Positions 9,940 through 20,028 of a stretch of 64,000 nt of DNA are shown piece by piece. The position numbers were made by a program, and so were the translations under genes. The notes beneath the pieces were generated by a model that saw only the letters and a program-made list of their open reading frames with translations, ran no database searches and was not told the DNA's origin. Origin of the DNA: Sphaerosporella brunnea. Lineage: Eukaryota > Ascomycota > Pezizomycetes > Pezizales > Pyronemataceae. How positions within the stretch are numbered: position 1 is the stretch's first letter; each line of letters opens with the position of its first letter. The DNA is taken from contig VXIS01000216.1 in the NCBI GenBank assembly GCA_008704415.1, positions 1 to 64,000 on the forward strand, written 5' to 3'.

Positions 9940-12900
9940 TTACTCACGTAAATCAAAAACGGAAGAAGCAATAGATGACATAGGAGAAGAACAGAAAGAA
10001 TCATCAGAAGGAAAGAAAAAATCGGGAGGAAGAGTGACTGCGGTGGAGGTGTAGTCCTGGGTCCTCTTCGAAAGGAATTCCTGGATGGAATCAGCGCCAG
10101 TGTTGCGTACATTCTCATCAGGTTCCCAAGAGTTGTTTTCAGGTCCATAATTCTCCCAAGAGATATACCAGTAATCGATACCGTTAATCTTCTTGTGGTC
10201 GAGAATCTCCTTGATGTTGTAGAGAGTGTGGTCGTCTTCTTCTTCGTCATCGTAGCTGGAGGGAGGAGGCGGAATTGTCTTGTCTGAAATTCGCTGGAAG
10301 AGCTTGAGTTTGTCCTGGGCGAAGATGGGATAAACACGCTTGTTCTTGGGGAGTTCAAGTGTGCAGTTGCCTGTATCCTCATCGACTTTTGTGATCCTGT
10401 AGGGCCCTTCCCAAACTTGCATAAGCTTCCTAACCTTGCCCTTCCCTCGAGAACGTCTCTTGTAAAACACCCATTGTCCAACTTGAAGTTGAACCTTAGG
10501 ATTCCTACGCTTGGCAGCAATGCTTGCCTGGCGGTGACGTGCTGCCAGCAATGCATCTCGAGCCACAGCATTGTTGATCTTTTGCTGCTCGAGGTACTCA
10601 TTGACTGCAGGGACATTCGAATCGAATTCAACTGGTAAAATGCGAGGGATATGACCAAATTGAACTTCGTGAGGGGTACGCTTGATGGTGGTGGAAGGAG
10701 AGTGGTTGAAGGCGTGCTCAACACGCCAGAGGTGACGAGACCAGTCTGCCTGTTTGTTGTTGGTGAAAATCCGAAGCATTTGAGCGATGGTACGGTTGGC
10801 CCGCTGCACTTGTCCATTGGTGTTTTGATGGAAAGCGGTGGCCATGAGGAGGTCGGTACCAATCTGCTTGTGGAGTCCTTGCCAGAACTGCGAGGTGAAT
10901 CGAGGGTCTCTGTCTGAAACGATTGACTCTGGGAGTCCATAGCGAGCGTAGTAGTGTTTAATGAAAGCATCCGTAACATCCTTTGCCGAAAATCCGTCCT
11001 TTAGGGGAACCAAAACAAGACCAGAAGAAAAACGGTCAATGATGACCATGATGTGCTTAAAACCGTCCGAAGAGTTGAATGGACCAAGGAAATCAATAGC
11101 AATTGACTCCCATGGGCGAAGGGGAATTTCCAAGAGGCGAGCTTCGCCAATTGGCTTGGTGGTGGCATCTTTGTTGCGCTGACACTCAAGGCATTCTCTG
11201 CAGAACTCGTCGATGTCCTGCTTCATCCTAGGCCAGTAAAAACTCTGCCTGCATAGGATGTAGGTCTTCTCGGTGCCTTGATGTCCCACACTCTTGTGAC
11301 AACTCTGCATGATGACATGCCGGACTGAGGAGGAGGGATTGTCTCTGGAAAGGACTGCATTGGGGACGTAAACTCGAAGGTTGGAGGTGATGGAGGGGTC
11401 ATCTAGCACAACATATCCTGTATCATGCCAGTGAAATGGCTTGCGAATGCCATTCTTGACCATGGGATCGTCTTCATATGCCTGCTTGAATGTAGGGAGC
11501 ATGGCCTTCCCTATGTGGTTGTCAAGGAAAAATGCGGCTACTCTGTTGCGAGTGTCGTAATGAATGACTTCCTGGGAACGATTTCCTGGTGGGTGTTGAG
11601 GTGGTTCGAACATTTCTGCATCCTCTTTGTCCAGAAGAGGGGTTTCGTCCGAAATCGATGGCTGAATTTTTTGCTGAGTCCCTTCCCCTTCAAAATCCTT
11701 GTTGGAACCTTGGTCATGATCTGCCGATTCCTTATCCTTTTTCTCCTGTTCCTTACGAGCCTGAGCTCGAGTTAGAAAGGCCTGGGGATCAGAGGGTATG
11801 GGTTCCATGGGTGGGGAAATGGGCTCAATGGGCCGCTCTCTCTGGAGTCTGGGTACCAGATGGCGGTGACTGGATGGGTTGGAAATCTGACTATCTTGGT
11901 GGGTGGCAGCTTGGAGGAGCGCACATACTCCACCTGGGTTGGCCTCAGCCTGGCCATAAACCTGTTGATTTCCTCCTTCGATGGGGTTTCTGTCGACCAA
12001 GAGGGGGTTTCTCCTGGGTGCGATGGCGTAGGTTTGGAATGGCGTGACTTCGTCCTGGATTCGCTGGGGGTTTTCCTGGTTGTTCTGTTGCTGGTCTGGG
12101 AGCGTCCTGGGGGTAGGCGTGATGGTGAAGGTCTGTACTTGTCTGGGTATATCCTGTTTCCACCAAGGGCCGTCTGGGTGTTGTCTCTCCTGTGGGAATT
12201 TCGGGCGTGGTGCGCCTGATTCTGGAGTCCATTGGAGGGCAGGTGCCCTTGAACTATTCGCGTAGGTGATGTAACCATGGTGGACAAGCCACTCATAGTT
12301 GCCGATGGGGTCTTCATCTGGGTCTGGACATTCTGAATTGGGTCCAAATGAATCGTCCATGTCTGTGTCTTCGTCTGGGGAGTCGTAGAACTCGTCGTTG
12401 CTATCGGATTCAAATTGAGCGTGATACTGAGAGTTTGACTTCCAGGTGCTGAAGGTTTCCATGAATCCTGAGGAATAGTGATATGGGCAGCCGTCTCTGG
12501 AGCGGCAGGCTGTCCAGTGGAGGTTTGGGTCGCACCTCTCATAGCGCGAGGCTCCCTTGGGGCGGAGGCTGGCGGAAGGTTTGTTGTTTGAGGTGGACAT
12601 CTCATTTGAGACTTGAAGAGCGTGTGGAAAGTGTGAGGAAAGCGTGTCTGTTTCGGTGGAGGTGGTCTGTTGAGGAATGGAGGTTGTTGGGTTGAGGAGA
12701 CTGTCAATGGAGCCGAAATCCTCTGGTTTTAAGTTCTCATGGAGGAACTCATCCGGTGGCGTTATCTCCTTGTCCTCATCCTCATACAGACGTGAAAGGG
12801 TGTCTGCTAATTGATTGCTTTCTCCTGGTGTGTGCTGGATTTGGAAATCGAACATCTGGATGTATTCCAACCATCTGGCTAGTCTGCCAGTGGTCATGGG

Positions 12901-15612
12901 TTTCGTCACAAGGTACTCCAGTGCCTTGTGGTCAGTAATTACCGTAAATGGTATTCCTAATAGCTTTGTTTCGAATGCACCTAGTGCGTCAACTATAGCT
13001 AGAAGCTCCTGGTTGGTGGTGTTGTAATTTTCCTGGGTGGCGGTAAAGCGTCTGCTGTGTATCGCTGCGATTCTAGACTTCGAATCTTCTAGATTCTTGC
13101 CATGACAAATGAATGCACCCGTCCCCACCCGAGATGCATCTGTCACCAGATACACCTTATCTTCGCCTGACTTGATTCTGTCATATCGGAATGGTGTGAG
13201 GGGTACATGTTTTCGGCAAAGATCCTTGATCTGCCGAAATGCATGGTCATGCAGGGCATCCCATCGCCACTCAGCATTTCCGGTTAATTCCGTGAGTGGT
13301 GCTAGGATAGTGGAGCTGTGAAAAAGGTGTGGTGCCACATAATTGATTACACCTAAAAAGCTTTGCAGTTGCTTTTTGTTTGTGGGTGTGCGCCAATCCT
13401 GTATTTTCCGAATACTCTCTGGGTGTGGGTGGATCTCATGACCAGAGATAATGTGTCCTAGGAGGCGTAGCTGGGATGTCAGGAACTGACATTTGTCCAT
13501 CCTGAGATAGAACTTCGCTTTTGCAAGCTGCCGAAAAACTTGCTCAAGGTGTCGCATGTGTTCTTCTCGAGTTTCGGAAAAGATAAGGATGTCATCTAGG
13601 TACACCCATACAAATTTTCCGATGAATTCGCCTAAGATAGTGTTCATGCAGCGCATCATGGTTGCAGGAGCATTGCAGTCTCCCTGCAGCATGACCTTAA
13701 CTTGAAAAGAGCCGAGGTCATCTGCATTGATGACATTTAATTCTTCCGATGATGGCTCCACTCGTACCTGGTGATAGGCATTGGAAAGGTCTAGAACAGA
13801 CTTGAAGTTCGCCCTGGCAGCATCCTCTCGGATGTTATCTGCATGGGGTAGCGGAGTATAGTCTCGTTCTGTGATGCTGTTCCGATCCCTGAGGTCATTC
13901 ACCCATCTCCATCCTTTGGAGGGTGGTATCTTTGGTGTTCCGAAAATTGAACATGGGAATCTGCCAGGTCCAGGCACTGCAATTCCCTGTCGTTTCCAAT
14001 TGTCCAGGTGAGCAATGAGGTCCTTCCGGTAGGCGTCAGGAATACGCCTTGCATGGAACTTGAATTGCTCGAGTTTGTCTGGATCAAGTCTGACCACATG
14101 ATTGCATCTATCACGTAGTGGAGGTAATCCTTCTGGTTCCTTCTCTGGGAATACTGTTGGAAACATCTTATCGAAAGGTGGGATGTCTTCGGTAGTTGCT
14201 GATGATGTGAGAGAGAATGTTCTAGGCTGTCTTGTTGCACACTGGATGGTGGTGTCATGTTTCGGGAAGTGTGCTGTAGAATCTGCCGTATTCAGGTTCA
14301 CATGGTTATCCTGAAGGAAAGGCATTCCTAGGATGATGTCGTATGAGCTGACTGCTACTATGAGAAACTTCGTTTTCTCAGTGAATCCTGGTTTAATTTC
14401 GACGTTGGCGTAAGCAAATCGATTGGCGTTTGTCTTGGATCCTTTTGCGGCCATGTGAATGGTGATAGGTTGCGGCAGTTCTCTGGTAAGGATGTTGTGT
14501 GTCTGGGCCCAACTGCTGGACATAAGATTCGTGCCTGTTGTCCCTGTGTCTAGAAGAACTCTCGCCTGCCTTCCGTTGACATTCATGTTGGTGACCATGT
14601 TGTTGATGTTGTCCTTCTTGCTATGTTCTGCTCGTGCAGTTTCGATGAATTCTTCCACAGTTGGTGGTAAGTTGTCTTCCATTATGTTGACAGTGGTTCT
14701 TGCTGATTGAATCCATTTGCCCTGTTGCTGATTTCGTTGCTTGGTTCTGCATTCGTTGATGAAGTGTCCTGCCTTCTTGCAGTAGAAGCACTTCTTCTCC
14801 TGTTTGAGTTGCGCTTTCTCCTGGTCTGAAAGCTTCTTGAATTGCTTGTTGTTCCTTCCTTGGTTTCCTCGTCCTGAGTTGTTGTTGTTCTTGCTGAACT
14901 GAGGATTCATAGCATTGCTAGCATGGTGTTGTCCATTTCGATTCAATTGTTGCGGTCGTCCATACTTTCCAGCTTGGAAAAGAGCGGCATCCTTTCGTTC
15001 CGCTAGCTTCTTGACGTCTTCCCATTTCGCTGTCGATCGATCCACAACCTCAGGCTCAACTGCATAGCGAAGATCTGGGTGCATAGCATCCAAGAATCGC
15101 TGGATTTTGACCTGGGTGTTGATGGCTTTTCCAATTCGAGCTGCTACTTTCTCAAGTCGAATGGCAGTGGCGTTGATGCGGTCCACTCTGCCATTTCGAG
15201 TCTGAGAGATCTTATACCAATCATCCCAATATCGATTGACTTCTGTGGATGGAATGATATGGTTCTTGAGCTGAGTGAGGAACTCATCAAAGTTCATGGT
15301 GCCTTCCATGCGTTTGGTATGGTAGAACTCCTTTGCTGTTCCGCTGAGGAAGTACTGAAGCACTAGGAGTTTCTTGTCGTTGTCTTGAAGCCCTGAAAGC
15401 GTCAGGTAGTCCTTGACTTCCTGTAGCCATGCGTCGATGGTGGCTGCATCTCTATCCTGGTTGTCTCCTGAATAGGTTCGTGACTTTGGGACTTTAAACT
15501 TTTCTGCCATGGTGGTGGTTGCTTGGACTTCGATTCTGGGCCTGAAAAGTTGTTTCCTTGGAGACTGTGGGCTTTGGATTTTCTTCTTCTGAGCTGGATT
15601 CGTCCTCTTCAA
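9940..15612 (-). CDS. Gypsy Gag-Pol polyprotein with chromodomain (1,890 aa)
   Basis: The frame is intact. In order: Gag (about residues 35-250), CCHC zinc knuckle CFYCKKAGHFINEC (about 280), aspartic protease VLLDTGTTG (about 355), and reverse transcriptase with the catalytic YLDDILIFS (about 660-670). RNase H (TDASRVGTGAF, later TDHKALEYL) follows. After a long extra spacer of about 400 residues, integrase carries an HHCC zinc finger (HKSVGHQGTEKTY..CREC..CQ) and DDE segments (AIDFLGPF, SIVSDRDPRFTS, NGQVQRANRTI). The chromodomain near the C-terminus (YWYISWENYGPENNSWEPDE) may direct integration to marked chromatin in chromoviruses. The first ATG is used here; a second ATG (MAEKFKVPKSRTYSG) 34 codons later is an alternative start. 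Confidence 0.93.
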   Translation of the reverse strand: MKRTNPAQKKKIQSPQSPRKQLFRPRIEVQATTTMAEKFKVPKSRTYSGDNQDRDAATIDAWLQEVKDYLTLSGLQDNDKKLLVLQYFLSGTAKEFYHTKRMEGTMNFDEFLTQLKNHIIPSTEVNRYWDDWYKISQTRNGRVDRINATAIRLEKVAARIGKAINTQVKIQRFLDAMHPDLRYAVEPEVVDRSTAKWEDVKKLAERKDAALFQAGKYGRPQQLNRNGQHHASNAMNPQFSKNNNNSGRGNQGRNNKQFKKLSDQEKAQLKQEKKCFYCKKAGHFINECRTKQRNQQQGKWIQSARTTVNIMEDNLPPTVEEFIETARAEHSKKDNINNMVTNMNVNGRQARVLLDTGTTGTNLMSSSWAQTHNILTRELPQPITIHMAAKGSKTNANRFAYANVEIKPGFTEKTKFLIVAVSSYDIILGMPFLQDNHVNLNTADSTAHFPKHDTTIQCATRQPRTFSLTSSATTEDIPPFDKMFPTVFPEKEPEGLPPLRDRCNHVVRLDPDKLEQFKFHARRIPDAYRKDLIAHLDNWKRQGIAVPGPGRFPCSIFGTPKIPPSKGWRWVNDLRDRNSITERDYTPLPHADNIREDAARANFKSVLDLSNAYHQVRVEPSSEELNVINADDLGSFQVKVMLQGDCNAPATMMRCMNTILGEFIGKFVWVYLDDILIFSETREEHMRHLEQVFRQLAKAKFYLRMDKCQFLTSQLRLLGHIISGHEIHPHPESIRKIQDWRTPTNKKQLQSFLGVINYVAPHLFHSSTILAPLTELTGNAEWRWDALHDHAFRQIKDLCRKHVPLTPFRYDRIKSGEDKVYLVTDASRVGTGAFICHGKNLEDSKSRIAAIHSRRFTATQENYNTTNQELLAIVDALGAFETKLLGIPFTVITDHKALEYLVTKPMTTGRLARWLEYIQMFDFQIQHTPGESNQLADTLSRLYEDEDKEITPPDEFLHENLKPEDFGSIDSLLNPTTSIPQQTTSTETDTLSSHFPHALQVSNEMSTSNNKPSASLRPKGASRYERCDPNLHWTACRSRDGCPYHYSSGFMETFSTWKSNSQYHAQFESDSNDEFYDSPDEDTDMDDSFGPNSECPDPDEDPIGNYEWLVHHGYITYANSSRAPALQWTPESGAPRPKFPQERQHPDGPWWKQDIPRQVQTFTITPTPRTLPDQQQNNQENPQRIQDEVTPFQTYAIAPRRNPLLVDRNPIEGGNQQVYGQAEANPGGVCALLQAATHQDSQISNPSSHRHLVPRLQRERPIEPISPPMEPIPSDPQAFLTRAQARKEQEKKDKESADHDQGSNKDFEGEGTQQKIQPSISDETPLLDKEDAEMFEPPQHPPGNRSQEVIHYDTRNRVAAFFLDNHIGKAMLPTFKQAYEDDPMVKNGIRKPFHWHDTGYVVLDDPSITSNLRVYVPNAVLSRDNPSSSVRHVIMQSCHKSVGHQGTEKTYILCRQSFYWPRMKQDIDEFCRECLECQRNKDATTKPIGEARLLEIPLRPWESIAIDFLGPFNSSDGFKHIMVIIDRFSSGLVLVPLKDGFSAKDVTDAFIKHYYARYGLPESIVSDRDPRFTSQFWQGLHKQIGTDLLMATAFHQNTNGQVQRANRTIAQMLRIFTNNKQADWSRHLWRVEHAFNHSPSTTIKRTPHEVQFGHIPRILPVEFDSNVPAVNEYLEQQKINNAVARDALLAARHRQASIAAKRRNPKVQLQVGQWVFYKRRSRGKGKVRKLMQVWEGPYRITKVDEDTGNCTLELPKNKRVYPIFAQDKLKLFQRISDKTIPPPPSSYDDEEEDDHTLYNIKEILDHKKINGIDYWYISWENYGPENNSWEPDENVRNTGADSIQEFLSKRTQDYTSTAVTLPPDFFFPSDDSFCSSPMSSIASSVFDLRE

Positions 15613-16330
15613 ATCCTCCTGGTGGTCTTGGAGTTTCTTCGTGGCTAGTGTCTCTGACCTCGTGTGGTGGAGGAGTTGTTTGCCTTGTTAAGTCCAGGTA
15701 ATCTTGGATGGCTTTGTTTGTTGATGCTGTTAGAGCCGAGTCTGATTTGAATCTTCCTTCTTCGTATAGGCGTTGCCAAGTCTGAAGTAAACCTTTGGCT
15801 CGTTCTTTGGTTTCTTCGGTCGTAGCTTGCTGTATCTCTTGCTCAAGCTTTTCGAATCGTGGAGTGAATTGTTCCAATCGAAAATTGTGAAGCTCCTTCT
15901 CAAGTTGGTTAAATTCGGTGTTGCTCTCAATGAGGAGTTCGTAGTTATAGAGCTGGTCTGATCCAGTACTTTTGGGAATCCAATCAAGGACAACTTTTAT
16001 GTGGTCCTGAAGGTCCTAGTAGACGCTTGCGTGCTTCGTGTTCCGATTTAAAAATCTGTGTAATTGGCGGTCGATTGGTACTGGTCTCAGAGACTTCTGA
16101 TTCGGCTTCTGATTCTGAGTGGGCTGATTGAGAGGCTTCGGTTTCCTCTGGTTGCTTCTTTCGTGGTCTGCCTCTCTTCTTTGGTTGTTGTCTCTGTTCC
16201 TCTGCTTCGTCGTGGAGCGCTTGAATGACCTCTTCTGTGGGTATTTCTGGATTGAGGCGTTGGCTCCTTCTTGTTGCTGTTGGTTGCTCCGTGGTGATGG
16301 GTGTTGTGCACTTCCCTGAGGCCTATGCAC
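15494..16330 (-). pseudogene. Gypsy upstream Gag-like ORF with one in-frame stop
   Basis: Minus-strand frame from the ATG at 16330 to a stop at 15494, all in one frame but interrupted by TAG at 16016-16018. The first half is Gln/Arg/Lys-rich and low complexity. The second half is a helical, charged segment (ELHNFRLEQFTPRFEKLEQE, then TWQRLYEEGRF..) followed by an acidic Glu/Ser tract. It overlaps the start of the Gag-Pol frame by about 119 bp, with Gag-Pol in the +1 frame. It could be a first ORF read through and shifted into Gag-Pol, or the remains of a 5' ORF. The function is unknown. Confidence 0.5.
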
Positions 16331-16726
16331 TCGGGAATGCTATCGAGGAATTGTTGTCTGTATAGCTCGCGTCGAGAGCTCTTGAATAGAATCGTGCAGG
16401 GCTGTCTCCTGATCGATCTAACTATTCGTCTTAAAGCTTAACCCGGGACTGCTGATACCTCTGCCGGTTAACTAAGGCCTTGTTGACGCTTGTCGTTCCT
16501 AGGATTGTCTTAAAGACTCGAAAATGTATTGTTGTGCTTGTCGTGCTTAAAGTGAGTCGTACTTGTGGTTGTGTCTTGGTTCGTGATATCGATATGTCGT
16601 AAATTCGGAAATTTCCTGGCCAGCAGGGCGGCTTCGAGTAGGGGAGAACCAGGTGATCAGTCTGGTCTGAGGATCAAAGATTGTAGGTTGGGTAGAGAGA
16701 AAAGATACTGGTCGGAGTGAAAAAAA

Positions 16727-17238
16727 TGTAACCTTTTCGTGAGCTTATAAGATCCGCTATTTCACAGATGCAAATAAACTCAGAACCGTTTGTGTATCTG
16801 ACTTGATAAATACCAAGAGAATACTCGCACTCAGGTCACTGATCAACTCAGTATTTATTGATGATAGTCGATACAATCTGGGCTGCTCGAAAGGCCGTAT
16901 CGAAAGAAGAGAAAAGAATGAATGTAGGAAAAGCTCGTAGCTTTTATAGCCAACGATGCTGAGTACATCATGTGATAACAATCTGGTGGCAAATTCGAAA
17001 CTAAGGAAAGAATGGTCTAGAAGACCTGCAAGTCTGCCTTGTGGAAACTAGAAGATTCCAAAGTGACGTAGCATCGAAGGGGCTAGAAAGTGCTAGAAAC
17101 ATGGTGACAAAACATAGTAAAGAAAGTAATGGAAACTCGTAGAATGCTGTTATCATACCATCGTTACTGCCTTATAGTTTTATATCTTAGTAAGGAAATA
17201 CGTAAGAAAGAAACCATAGTAAGTGTAATAATCTTACA
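16727..17238 (-). repeat. Gypsy 5' LTR
   Basis: 512 bp, matches 9401-9912 at all but two positions. The element is transcribed on the minus strand, so this copy is the promoter-bearing 5' LTR. It is followed by TSD copy TGTGG at 17239-17243. Confidence 0.95.
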
Positions 17239-19671
17239 TGTGGATAGAAACTTTCGTCTGAGCTCTTTCGAAATTTCAACATAGGCTGCACAACCGAAAG
17301 GATGCACATGCTGAAGATCAGGCTTTATACCGTGATAGGCTTCATATGCTGACAGTGTACCCTTCGGGCTAGACTTTGATGGAAGTCTATTTTTGAGATA
17401 GACAGCGGTACGAATTGCCTCTGCCCAGAAGCTTTCAGGCAAACCGGCATCTATCATCATAGTTCGACCCATTTCTATTAAGGTTCGATTGACTCTTTCA
17501 GCCTTGCCATTTTGCTGGTGACGATATGCTGCACTCATTTCAACAGCAATTCCAGAAGCTTTATATAATGCTTCTACGTCACTGGATTAAAACTCTTTGG
17601 CACCATCCATTCGCATACGTTGAATTTTCAACCCATCCTTGCGTTGATTCTCAACTAACTGTTTAAAGTCTTTCAGACACTCTATGAATTGACTTCTTTC
17701 TTTATAGAAATAGGTCCAGACGTAGCCAGTATAGTCATCGGTCAAAGCTAGATAGTGCACGGAACCAGATGGTATCGGAGAAAATTTCCCTGGTGAGTGC
17801 AAGGACCCCACTTGCCACGGACCATCGGTATCAATATGAATTGATTCTAATGGTTGTGTGGTAGGTTTAGTTGGTCTTTTTGAAATACGGGTGTGTTGTT
17901 TACCCAAGATGCACATCTCACAAAGAGGCATTTCACCGCCACCTTTGACTTTGATTCCAGAGTCAGGTGAGTTTCCCAAAAGCTTAATATTCTTGATATT
18001 TGTATGACCCAAGGCACAATGCCACTCATACAAGCTTTTGGTTTCTGTTGTGATTGGGGCAGCAATCATAACAACATCGTTGTCACTTTCCCCTGTCTTG
18101 GTATAGGAGACCACCACATCAGCATAGTATAAGTCAGTTTGACTAGTACTCCGCAGAATTTCAGAGTTCTTGTAAAACACTGAATAGATCCCACGATCAA
18201 TAATGGTACGGCAGCCATTTCGGTCTAGACACCGTTGGGATAGCAGATTCATTTGCATATCAGGTACGTAAAGTACTTCTGTCAATTGCAATGACAGTTG
18301 ACCATCAACTTCACTGATCAGGTTAACTGATCCCACACCGTGAGCAGAAATACAATGTGCATCTCCAAGCTCAACAATATGCTTTTTATCAAAAGCAGTG
18401 TAGGTTGTGAATGCGTTGAACTCATGACACATATGCTTACTAGCACCAGAGTCAAATATTCAGGAGTCTTTTGAAAAACCTTGAAGGCTTTTTGCTCCAA
18501 ATGCACGGTGGATTGTGAGATAGGCGGTTTCACATGGAACTTGAGAGCACATGATAACCTTCTTTGCATTATTCTCTGCTGCTAACTTTTTCTGCATAGC
18601 CTTAACACTCTCCGGAAGTTTTTCCGGATGAAGATGGTAGCAATCTGCCTCATCATGCTTTCCTGTACCACAAATACACATCTTTTTGCGTTTAGCGGGC
18701 TTTGCTGTTTCAGCTTTGCCAGATTGGGAAGACTTCTTATGATTCTTTTGCCCATCACCACTATTTTGGGACTTACGCTTTTGACCTCCTTGGTAGGAAG
18801 CCTTTGCAGCCACAGAGGAGCTTGAATTGCTCGATACCCGGTCTGATTTGGTGTATAGGATTGATGCAATTGCATCAGGGTCCAACAACGCCTTATCAGC
18901 GCGGCTGAGGATAGAATCCATAGTTGGCTCATATGAGCTCGGAAGGCTTTGGAGAATGATGTAGGAAAAATCCTGATCATCAAACTTTCCTCCAGCACGA
19001 ATGTACTCCTCACGCATTGCCTTGAGAGAGTTTAAGTGCTTGCGCACATCTTCCCCTTCTTTCAGCTTGCGGTCATACAGTGCTGCCTTCAGATTGTATA
19101 GGCTGGCAATTGTAACCTTGCCATACATGTTCTGCAGATACAGCCACAATTCACGAGCTGTCCTGAATGACCCAAGAGTCATCAAGATTGAATCCGTGAG
19201 TGCGCCACGAATATGCAACAGTGCACAGGTTGACCGTGCATCCCACTCTTCTTGCCTCTGAATTGTCCTCTCAATCGTAGGACTAAATTCAACAACCTTT
19301 GAGGTTGCAGCTTCCCCTTCCTTGTTCTTGTCTTTGTCGGCTGCGCCTGACATGGCAGCCGAGAATCTGGGGCGAGTAGCAGTGCTTCGGGTAGGCCTGC
19401 TACGGGTCGCCGCAGCGGAGGAGGATTCGGCAGTTTGCCCGTCGTCGGCATCATCATCAATAATGTCTACCGTAGCTCTGCCGGTATGGGTTTCCGTATC
19501 GAGAAAATCAGGATCGGCCGGTCGGACTTTTTCTCCTGAGACTACGTCCCAAAGTTTTTCGCGAATGAGGACGTCTGTCATCCTCGCCTGCCAGATGAAG
19601 AAATTCTGAGAGCCGGCAAGCTTTGCGAAATCGAAGATCGCTTTGCGGGAGTGGGTGCTTGAGGAAGACAT
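17239..19671 (-). pseudogene. Copia gag-protease-integrase, upstream part, with two nonsense codons
   Basis: The ATG at 19669-19671 starts a Gag of UBN2/retrotran_gag type (NFFIWQARMTDVL.., WLYLQNMYG, YNLKAALYDRKL). A variant zinc knuckle follows (CICGTGKHDEADC, one residue rather than two between the first cysteines). The protease active site is IFDSGASKHM, and the integrase has HCALGHTN, CEMCILGK, HIDTDGPW, LALTDDYTGY and NGKAERVN. TGA at 18460-18462 sits just before IFDSG, where copia proteins usually have Trp. TAA at 17587-17589 precedes SSDVEAL. All three open segments share one frame. It stops at the gypsy insertion (17238/17239), inside the segment linking integrase to RT. Confidence 0.9.
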
Positions 19672-19745
19672 TTTTCTTTTTCAAAGAAATAAAATGAGGA
19701 GTAAAGTTTTGAGATTTTTCTTGAGAGACGTTGAGACTCTTAATC

Positions 19746-19944
19746 CGTAGAGAATATTGGAGGAGGAAGCGACGCTTGTGTATTGAGAATATCTATCTAG
19801 AGACCGGAAGATGGGCGCCTTATTTATTCAGGCGCCCTCGCTCTAGAACCTCGCTACATATTCCAACATCCTGAGTATTAGACTCATGGACGCGTCACCT
19901 TCTTTTCAATGACGCTGTTAGACTCCAGGTCTGGAGCTCCAACA
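19746..19944 (-). repeat. Copia 5' LTR
   Basis: 199 bp, pairs with 6503-6701 with two mismatches. The TSD copy GATGT follows at 19945-19949. It contains a GC-rich hairpin (GGGCGCC..GGCGCCC around a TTATTTATTCA loop, also in the other LTR). Confidence 0.95.
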
Positions 19945-19949
19945 GATGT

Positions 19950-20028
19950 CAATGTCATGCTAGGCAAGAAGCCGTTCGATTGCTCCAAGTGGGAGGAGAG
20001 ATTGATTACAGGTGGCGAGGGCTGTTAG
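19950..20028 (+). pseudogene. ERV1: ERV1-type sulfhydryl oxidase, downstream piece after the copia insertion
   Basis: Immediately after the copia target duplication (GATGT, 19945-19949) the sequence continues the ERV1 frame: with one copy of the duplication kept, AHNDV runs on to NVMLGKKPFDCSKWEER, then a short tail and TAG at 20026-20028. KPFDC is the conserved distal Erv1 motif. The last residues (LITGGEGC) deviate from the usual Trp-rich fungal Erv1 tail, so the gene may already have been decaying, or may be a diverged paralogue, before the retrotransposon inserted. Confidence 0.8.

Larger units (their letters stand above)
9401..17238 (-). mobile_element. Ty3/gypsy chromovirus nested in the copia element
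   Basis: Two 512-bp LTRs (9401-9912, 16727-17238) differ at only two positions and have TGTAA..TTACA ends. They are flanked by the 5-bp duplication TGTGG (9396-9400 and 17239-17243). A purine tract (AAGGGGAAG on the minus strand) precedes the 3' LTR. The internal region carries an intact 1,890-codon Gag-Pol frame ending in a chromodomain, plus an upstream Gag-like frame with one stop codon. Near-identical LTRs and an intact main frame point to a recent and possibly still active insertion. No tRNA-type primer binding site was recognised next to the 5' LTR. Confidence 0.95.
6503..19944 (-). mobile_element. Ty1/copia LTR retrotransposon interrupted by a gypsy element
   Basis: The element has two 199-bp LTRs (6503-6701 and 19746-19944) that differ at two positions. 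On the minus strand they begin TGTTGGAG; the left copy ends in CTACA and the right copy has G at that last base. The 5-bp duplication GATGT is present at 6498-6502 and 19945-19949. A purine-rich tract (GAGGGGGAG on the minus strand) sits directly before the 3' LTR. Inside is one continuous Gag-Pol frame in copia order (Gag, protease, integrase, RT, RNase H), about 1,545 codons once the nested gypsy element is discounted. The frame has two in-frame stop codons (18460-18462 and 17587-17589). The host site is the ERV1-like gene. Confidence 0.95.

Noticed and set aside
11772..12707. 311-codon alternative minus-strand frame inside the gypsy element
   Set aside because: It overlaps the intact Gag-Pol frame in its low-complexity spacer and is Pro/Ser/Thr-rich with no motif; explained by composition.
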